A DNA stretch of 21,508 bases, from the NCBI GenBank assembly GCA_023390415.1, contig JAEWCW010000035.1, positions 1-21,508 of the forward strand, written 5' to 3'. The translations under genes and the position numbers were made by a program. This DNA comes from Pseudomonadota bacterium (GTDB lineage Bacteria; Pseudomonadota; Alphaproteobacteria; Sphingomonadales; Sphingomonadaceae). Numbering within the stretch: the stretch's first letter is position 1; each line of letters begins with the position of its first letter. Below the pieces are notes generated by a model. The model made no database searches. It was not told the DNA's origin and worked only from the letters and a program-made list of their open reading frames with translations. Shown here one piece after another: positions 16,860 to 21,508 of this stretch.

Positions 16860-17371
16860 GCTTCATCGCCGGCTCGCGGGGCGCGGTCGTCCGCCGCGAA
16901 TATCGGCGCCGGCTGACCCCGGTCGTCTCGACCATCATCGCAAGCCTCGCCGCGGCGATGCCGATCGTCACGCAGAGCCCGCTTGTGCCCGAGCTGTCGC
17001 TGCTGGTCGTGATCTCCTGGCGGCTGCTGCGCCCGGAGGTCTGGCCGGCCTGGGCGGCGCTCCCGCTCGGCCTGTTCAACGATCTCGTCGCCGGCCACCC
17101 GCTCGGCCAGTCGATGGCGACCTGGACGATCCTGTTCCTGGCCTGCGACTATATCGACAGCCGGCTCGGCTTTCGGGACTATTGGATGGACTGGATCATC
17201 GCCGCCTGCGCGATCGCCTTCTATATCGCTGCAGCCTGGTACATCGGTCTGTTGATGGGCGCGTCGATTCCTTTCACGGTCATGCTTCCGCAGCTTGCGG
17301 TCTCGATCCTGGTCTATCCGTTTGTCGCGCGGATCATCCTCGCGCTCGACCGGTGGCGCCTCGCCAGGTGA
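16856..17371 (+). CDS. mreD: Rod shape-determining membrane protein MreD
   Basis: This 171-residue polytopic inner-membrane protein partners MreC in the elongasome. It starts at an ATG overlapping the mreC stop. About five hydrophobic segments are visible, with family-like tracts such as PLGLFNDLVAGHPLGQSMATWTI (split around residues 73-95) and LAVSILVYPFVARIIL near the C-terminus. Sequence conservation in MreD is low, so operon position between mreC and mrdA is strong supporting evidence. Its stop codon overlaps the ribosome-binding site of mrdA. Confidence 0.93.
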   Translation: MSFIAGSRGAVVRREYRRRLTPVVSTIIASLAAAMPIVTQSPLVPELSLLVVISWRLLRPEVWPAWAALPLGLFNDLVAGHPLGQSMATWTILFLACDYIDSRLGFRDYWMDWIIAACAIAFYIAAAWYIGLLMGASIPFTVMLPQLAVSILVYPFVARIILALDRWRLAR

Positions 17372-17375
17372 GGAG
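17370..17375 (+). promoter_or_regulatory. mrdA ribosome-binding site overlapping the mreD stop
   Basis: GAGGAG begins within the mreD TGA and ends three bases before the ATG at 17379. It decides the mrdA start in favour of 17379 over an in-frame start at 17295 that lies well inside mreD. Confidence 0.7.
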
Positions 17376-17378
17376 CGC

Positions 17379-19310
17379 ATGAACCGCCGCGGCGTCCCCC
17401 TCGTCACCGAAAACGCCCAGGGCTACACCTTCTCCAGGCGCGCCTTCCTGCTCGGCGCGGGCCAATGGGGGATCGCGGCGCTCCTGGCGGGCCGGATGGG
17501 CTATATCGCGATCAGCGAGAATGAGCGCTACGCCTCGATGGCGGAGGAGAACCGCATCCACATGCGGCTGCTGCCGCCGCGGCGCGGCTGGATCCTCGAT
17601 CGCAACGACATCCCGATGGCGGTCAACCGCTCCGACTTCCGCGTCGATCTGATCCCCGACCAGCTCGAGGATCCCGAGCGGGTGATCGCCGAGCTCGCCA
17701 ACATCCTCGAGCTTCCGCCCGAGGAGGTCGACCGGATCCGCCGCGAGCTCGGCCAGGCTGCCGGCTTCCAGCCGGTGCCGGTGGCCGAGAGCCTGACCTT
17801 CGAGAAATATGCGGCGGTCACGCTGCGCCAGCCGGAGCTTCCCGGCGTGTCGCCGCTCCGGGCCTTCTCGCGTTTCTATCCCGAAGGCGCGGCGGTCGGC
17901 CATCTGATCGGCTATGTCGGCACGCCCAATCGCGAGGAATATGAGGCGGAGAACCGTAACCGCCTGCTCGTCACGCCGGGCTTCAAGGTCGGCAAGGAAG
18001 GCCTCGAGAAGGTAATGGAGCAGCGCCTGCGCGGCCGCCCCGGCGCTGCCCGGGTCGAGGTCACCGCGCGCGGCCGGCTGGTCCGCGAGCTCCAGACCCA
18101 ATCCGACGTCGCCGGCGCGCCGCTCCATACGACGATCGACGCCGGCCTGCAGAGCTTCGCCGCGCGCCGGCTCGGCGACGAATCCGGCGCCTGCGTGGTG
18201 ATGGACTGCCGCAACGGCGATTTGCTGGCCTTCGCCTCGATGCCGGCCTACGACCCGAACAATTTCGCCGACGGCATCAGCCGCTCCGAATGGGCGATGT
18301 TCTCGCAGGACGAGCGCCAGCCGCTGCGCAACAAGATCCTCAATTCGCTCTACCCGCCCGGATCGACGATCAAGCCGATGGTCGCGATGGCCCTGCTCCA
18401 GCACGGCATCGATCCGGACGAGCGCGTCAACTGCCCGGGCGGCTACCAGCTCGGCAACCGCTTCTTCCGCTGCCTCGGCCGCCACGGGTCGATGAACATG
18501 CACACGGCGATCGCGCGCAGCTGCAACACCTATTTCTACGCGATGGGCCGGCGCATCGGCTACGACCGGATCGCGCCGGTCGCGCGCGAGCTCGGCCTCG
18601 GCCAGCGCTTCGACCTGCCGGTCGTCTCGCAGAGTTACGGTACCGTCCCAGACAGCCAGTGGAAGCGCCAGCGCTACGAGCGCAACCCGCGGTCGATCGA
18701 GCGGCCGGACTGGACCGAATCGGACACGCTCAACGCCTCGATCGGCCAGGGCTTCCTGATCCTCAATCCGATGCAATTAGGTGTGATGGCGGCGTGCATC
18801 GCGTCGGGCCGCAAGATCCGGCCGCGGCTGATCCGCGGCGAAGGGCCGCAGCCCACCCCCCTTCCCTATGCCCCCGACCATTTCGAGACGGTAAGAAGCG
18901 GCATGTGGGAGGTGGTGAACGGCCACGGCACGGCAGGGGCGAGCCGTTTGCCCTTCCCGAACCTGCACATGGCCGGCAAGACCGGCACGGCTCAGGTGCG
19001 CCGGATCGCAGGCTCGCAGCGCGGCCAGAGCGGCGAATGGCGCTATCGCGACCACGGCCTCTTCGTCTTCTTCGCGCCGACCGAGCAGCCGCTCTATGCC
19101 GGCGCGGTCGTGATCGAGCACGGTCTCGGCGGTGCCCGCGCGGCTGCGCCGGTGGCCAAGGATGTCCTCACCTATCTGTTCGACAAGGATCTCGCGATGC
19201 AGTCGCTGACCGCGCTCGAGCAGCAATGGGGCGGCACGCTGGCCGAGCGCATGGCGCGCCGCGCCGAGGCCTGGACCACGGCGCATCGGGCCGCGGAGGG
19301 CGGCGCCTGA
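17379..19310 (+). CDS. mrdA: Penicillin-binding protein 2, elongasome transpeptidase
   Basis: PBP2 cross-links peptidoglycan during cell elongation and works with RodA. From the ATG at 17379 it has 643 residues. It has a membrane anchor at about 24-45, the pedestal with LLPPRRGWILDRNDIPMAVN, and the transpeptidase domain with PGSTIKP (Ser329, Lys332), the SCN triad at 381-383 and AGKTGTAQV (KTG at 534-536). These three motifs complete the active site, and the enzyme should bind beta-lactams. The anchor is preceded by S-R-R-A-F-L-L at 19-25, which resembles a twin-arginine motif. The rodA ATG overlaps its TGA by one base. Confidence 0.96.
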   Translation: MNRRGVPLVTENAQGYTFSRRAFLLGAGQWGIAALLAGRMGYIAISENERYASMAEENRIHMRLLPPRRGWILDRNDIPMAVNRSDFRVDLIPDQLEDPERVIAELANILELPPEEVDRIRRELGQAAGFQPVPVAESLTFEKYAAVTLRQPELPGVSPLRAFSRFYPEGAAVGHLIGYVGTPNREEYEAENRNRLLVTPGFKVGKEGLEKVMEQRLRGRPGAARVEVTARGRLVRELQTQSDVAGAPLHTTIDAGLQSFAARRLGDESGACVVMDCRNGDLLAFASMPAYDPNNFADGISRSEWAMFSQDERQPLRNKILNSLYPPGSTIKPMVAMALLQHGIDPDERVNCPGGYQLGNRFFRCLGRHGSMNMHTAIARSCNTYFYAMGRRIGYDRIAPVARELGLGQRFDLPVVSQSYGTVPDSQWKRQRYERNPRSIERPDWTESDTLNASIGQGFLILNPMQLGVMAACIASGRKIRPRLIRGEGPQPTPLPYAPDHFETVRSGMWEVVNGHGTAGASRLPFPNLHMAGKTGTAQVRRIAGSQRGQSGEWRYRDHGLFVFFAPTEQPLYAGAVVIEHGLGGARAAAPVAKDVLTYLFDKDLAMQSLTALEQQWGGTLAERMARRAEAWTTAHRAAEGGA

Positions 19311-20425
19311 TGCCGCTCTCCTTCGTCCCGGCACCGATCGCCCAGCTTCCCTGGCGGATGCTGTGGGTGGTGATCGCGCTCGCCGGGATCGGCGTGCTGG
19401 CCCTCTATTCGGTCGCCGACGGCAATTTCTGGCGCTACGCGGCGCCGCATTCGATCCGCTTCGCCGTCTTTCTCGGCCTCGCCCTCTTCCTCTCCTATTT
19501 CCGCCCGCGGACCTTCCACGATCTCGCTTTGGCGGCCTATGCGGGCGGGATCCTGCTGCTGATCCTGACGCTCGGCCTCGGGGCAGTCCGCGGCGGTGCG
19601 CGAAGCTGGCTTGAGCTCGGGTTCATCCGGATCCAGCCGTCCGAGCTGATGAAGCCGATCATCGTGCTCGTCCTCGCCCGCTTCTACGCGCACATCCCGC
19701 CGCGCGAGCTTCGCAACTGGTCGGCGATCTGGCCGGTCGGCGCGGTGATCGGCCCGCCGCTTCTGCTCATCCTGCTCCAGCCGGATCTCGGCACGGCGAT
19801 GCTGATCATCCTCAACAGCGTCTGCCTCATGTTCCTGGCGGGCCTGCCGCTGCGGCTCTTCATCGGCTCGGGCCTCGCCATTGCCGCCGCGATCCCGCTC
19901 GTGTTCAACTTCCTGCTGCTGCCCCACCAGCAGCAGCGCGTGCTGATCTTCCTCGATCCGGAGCAGGACCCGCTCGGCGCCGGCTACCATCTCAGCCAGT
20001 CGAAGATCGCGATCGGATCGGGCGGCCTGTTCGGCAAGGGCATGCTGAACGGAACGCAAGCGAGCGGCGATTTCCTGCCCGAGCCGCACACCGACTTCAT
20101 CTTCTCGGCCATCGCCGAGGAATGGGGGCTCGCCGGCGGCCTCGTCATCATCCTCCTGCTCTTCCTGCTGCTGCGCTGGGGCATGAAGGTGGCGCTCGAC
20201 GCCAAGGACCGGTTCGAGCGGCTCGCCGCGGCGGGCATGACGCTCACCATCTTCTTCTACGTGGCGATCAACCTGATGATGGTGATGGGGCTTGCGCCCG
20301 TCGTCGGAATCCCGCTTCCGCTCATCTCCTATGGCGGCTCGGCGATGCTGACGACGATGATCTGCCTTGGCATCCTGATGGCGATCGACCGCAACACCCG
20401 GCAGGACAAAAGGACCGGCCGCTAG
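19310..20425 (+). CDS. rodA: RodA, SEDS-family peptidoglycan glycosyltransferase
   Basis: RodA polymerises lipid II into glycan strands with PBP2 as partner. The 371-residue protein has about ten membrane helices. SEDS-family tracts are clear: GGARSWLELGFIRIQPSELMK at 95-115, LQPDLGTAM, GAGYHLSQSKIAIGSGGLFGKG, FLPEPHTDFIFSAIAEEWG with the essential Asp at 262 (the same number as in E. coli), and PLISYGGSAM near the end. The start overlaps the mrdA stop (TGATG). It is the last gene of the operon; no intrinsic terminator is visible before the tRNA gene. Confidence 0.96.
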   Translation: MPLSFVPAPIAQLPWRMLWVVIALAGIGVLALYSVADGNFWRYAAPHSIRFAVFLGLALFLSYFRPRTFHDLALAAYAGGILLLILTLGLGAVRGGARSWLELGFIRIQPSELMKPIIVLVLARFYAHIPPRELRNWSAIWPVGAVIGPPLLLILLQPDLGTAMLIILNSVCLMFLAGLPLRLFIGSGLAIAAAIPLVFNFLLLPHQQQRVLIFLDPEQDPLGAGYHLSQSKIAIGSGGLFGKGMLNGTQASGDFLPEPHTDFIFSAIAEEWGLAGGLVIILLLFLLLRWGMKVALDAKDRFERLAAAGMTLTIFFYVAINLMMVMGLAPVVGIPLPLISYGGSAMLTTMICLGILMAIDRNTRQDKRTGR

Positions 20426-20463
20426 CGACCGTGAAAAAGCTGCGCGAACGCCGCACTGCAGCA

Positions 20464-20492
20464 TTGCAATCCGCCGCGGGCCCCACTAGATG
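20464..20492 (+). promoter_or_regulatory. Candidate promoter of tRNA-Lys
   Basis: TTGCAA (20464-20469) and TAGATG (20487-20492) are separated by 17 bases. They are followed by a GC-rich discriminator and a tRNA 5' end about 22 bases downstream. This is the arrangement expected of a stable-RNA promoter. Confidence 0.5.
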
Positions 20493-20513
20493 GCGCCTCT
20501 GCCCACCCGGCAC

Positions 20514-20589
<76 letters not shown>

Positions 20590-20632
20590 CCTTCTCCAGC
20601 ATTTAGCCTCCCTCCCTCTCTGATTGAATTCA

Positions 20633-20660
20633 GAGGGGCTCCGGCTCGGCGGAGCCCCTC
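20633..20660. terminator. Hairpin between tRNA-Lys and the convergent rcnB-like gene, probable terminator
   Basis: An 11-bp perfect stem (GAGGGGCTCCG / CGGAGCCCCTC) with a 6-base loop sits in the 76-base gap between the two convergent transcripts. Neither side has a T tract, so its terminator role is inferred from position and stability. Confidence 0.55.
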
Positions 20661-20665
20661 ATCCC

Positions 20666-21025
20666 TTAGAAGGCGTTGGCGATCACAGCGGCGACGATGC
20701 CGCTGGCGATGCCGACCAGGAGCGCGTCGTTGCCCGATTGGACCCAATGCTGGCCGCGCGCGGGATTGCGAAAGCCGTAGGTGCGGGGATTGCGGATCTC
20801 GCGGTAGCTGCGCGCCTGGCGCTGGTCGAACCGGTCTCCTCTGCGGAAGTCGCGATAGCTCGCCTGCTGGCTCCGGCGGTGCTGGTCCTGGCGGACCTGC
20901 TGGCGACCCCGGTCGTCCTGCCGCTCGATCCGACCGCGGCCATCGTTGCCCTGATAGGGCGCGGCCATCGCCGTGCCGGAGAACAAAGTGGACGCCGCAA
21001 CCGCGCCAATCAGAAACTTCCTCAT
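20666..21025 (-). CDS. RcnB-family small periplasmic protein
   Basis: The protein has 119 residues with a Sec signal peptide (MRKFLIGAVAASTLFSGTAMA, split after residue 21). A highly charged Arg/Gln/Asp-rich middle (residues 25-90) follows. It ends in the RcnB-like region GQHWVQSGNDALLVGIASGI at 91-110 and a hydrophobic tail. E. coli RcnB affects nickel and cobalt homeostasis from the periplasm, but the many sphingomonad paralogues have unknown roles, so metal handling is only a suggestion. A GAAGGAGA ribosome-binding site supports the start. The gene is divergent from the EF-hand gene and shares with it a promoter region holding a long inverted repeat. Confidence 0.82.
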   Translation of the reverse strand: MRKFLIGAVAASTLFSGTAMAAPYQGNDGRGRIERQDDRGRQQVRQDQHRRSQQASYRDFRRGDRFDQRQARSYREIRNPRTYGFRNPARGQHWVQSGNDALLVGIASGIVAAVIANAF

Positions 21026-21121
21026 CGTCTTTCTCCTTCGTGTCCGAACGCCTTCGCATCGGCGTTGAGGAGAAGATGCCGCCGGCTTGTCGCACAGCTA
21101 TCGCGGGGGACGGCGAAAATG

Positions 21122-21161
21122 GTCGCAAATTGTATCGCGCCCGCCTGATACAAATTGCGAC
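21122..21161. promoter_or_regulatory. 15-bp inverted repeat, candidate operator between the rcnB-like and EF-hand genes
   Basis: GTCGCAAATTGTATC (21122-21136) and GATACAAATTGCGAC (21147-21161) are inverted copies with one mismatch in 15, separated by 10 bases. They lie in the divergent intergenic region, about 90 bases from each start codon. The GTCGCA half-motif recurs at 21089-21094. The spacing and symmetry suit a dimeric regulator. Confidence 0.55.
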
Positions 21162-21250
21162 ACATTCGGGCGCCGCCCGACATTCTTGGAAGACAGAAGC
21201 AGGCGACCTTCCGGACACGCCGACACAGGCGGACGTGAAGGAGATCCAAG

Positions 21251-21508
21251 ATGACCAAGAACAAGAAGATCTGGCTGGGCGCAGGCGGCGGCGTCGCCTT
21301 GCTTGCTGCGGCGGCCGCGCTCGCGGCAAGTGGGCATGGCGGGCATCGCGGCGGCGGCCCGGCGGACGTCAACCGGGACGGCCTGGTGATCTCGGCCGAG
21401 ATCGACCAGACGGCACGGCAGGCGTTCACCGCCTATGACGTCAACGGCGACGGCCGTCTTGTCGGCGCGGAGCTGGCACTGATGCACGAGGGCCGCGAGG
21501 GCCGCGAG
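21251..21508 (+). CDS. EF-hand protein with N-terminal signal or anchor (partial, C-terminus beyond window)
   Basis: Eighty-six codons run to the right edge without a stop. The start at 21251 has a good AAGGAGA box. A basic N-terminus (MTKNKKIW) and a hydrophobic Gly/Ala/Leu stretch at 9-27 form a signal peptide or membrane anchor. Two EF-hand loops follow: D39-N41-D43-L45-I47-E50 (DVNRDGLVISAE) and D63-N65-D67-R69-V71-E74 (DVNGDGRLVGAE). Both have the full set of calcium ligands. Small exported EF-hand proteins are common in sphingomonads; they may buffer or sense calcium in the periplasm. The end, HEGREGRE, suggests a charged repeat continuing past the window. Confidence 0.85.
   Translation, partial: MTKNKKIWLGAGGGVALLAAAAALAASGHGGHRGGGPADVNRDGLVISAEIDQTARQAFTAYDVNGDGRLVGAELALMHEGREGRE

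Noticed and set aside
17334..18776. A 480-codon minus-strand frame opposite mrdA, and a similar one at 19172-20464 opposite rodA
   Set aside because: Both are shadows of genes with complete active-site motifs and carry no recognisable domains or ribosome-binding sites.

Overview
The window is a GC-rich, tightly packed stretch of bacterial chromosome. It most likely comes from an alphaproteobacterium of the order Sphingomonadales. This is inferred from the gene families: a very large Oar-like TonB-dependent receptor, an RcnB-family small protein next to an EF-hand protein, serB and miaA head to head with an ilvC-type gene behind miaA, and a compact mreBCD-mrdA-rodA cluster. No database search was possible, so family names rest on motifs and remembered family features.

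Layout. 1-3007 (-): the 5' part of a TonB-dependent outer-membrane receptor gene that runs off the left edge. 3193-4647 (-): AMP nucleosidase. 4872-5315 (+): a Tat-exported tandem-repeat protein of unknown function, followed by an intrinsic terminator. 5377-6576 (-): a cupin/JmjC-type 2-oxoglutarate oxygenase candidate. 6630-7496 (-): serB. 7489-11208 (+): a likely operon of miaA, a diverged ketol-acid reductoisomerase, a GNAT acetyltransferase and a CHR-family (chromate-type) transporter. 11230-11640 (-): a single-domain BLUF blue-light sensor. 11831-12748 (-): a DUF4238 gene in a visibly AT-richer patch. 12794-14611 (-): mutL, with an inverted pair of REP-like palindromes inside its linker. 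14756-20425 (+): mreB-mreC-mreD-mrdA-rodA, the rod-shape elongasome operon. 20514-20589 (+): tRNA-Lys(CUU) with encoded CCA. 20666-21025 (-): an RcnB-family periplasmic protein. 21251 to the right edge (+): a two-EF-hand membrane-anchored or exported protein, cut by the window.

How the genes work together. The clearest unit is the cell-shape operon. MreB filaments, the MreC/MreD membrane scaffold, the transpeptidase PBP2 and the glycosyltransferase RodA form the lateral-wall synthesis machine, and overlapping or abutting starts and stops suggest translational coupling. The rest is mainly housekeeping: purine salvage, serine synthesis, tRNA modification, mismatch repair and iron or nutrient uptake.

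No gene-free stretch reaches 300 bases; the longest gaps are about 225 bases (4648-4871 and 21026-21250). I see no complete insertion sequence, integrase, CRISPR array or rRNA. The best leads for something undescribed are the Tat-exported repeat protein, the REPIN-like insertion translated inside MutL, the DUF4238 patch flanked by a mutL-tail-like direct repeat, the lone divergent IlvC, and a 15-bp inverted repeat between the rcnB-like and EF-hand genes.
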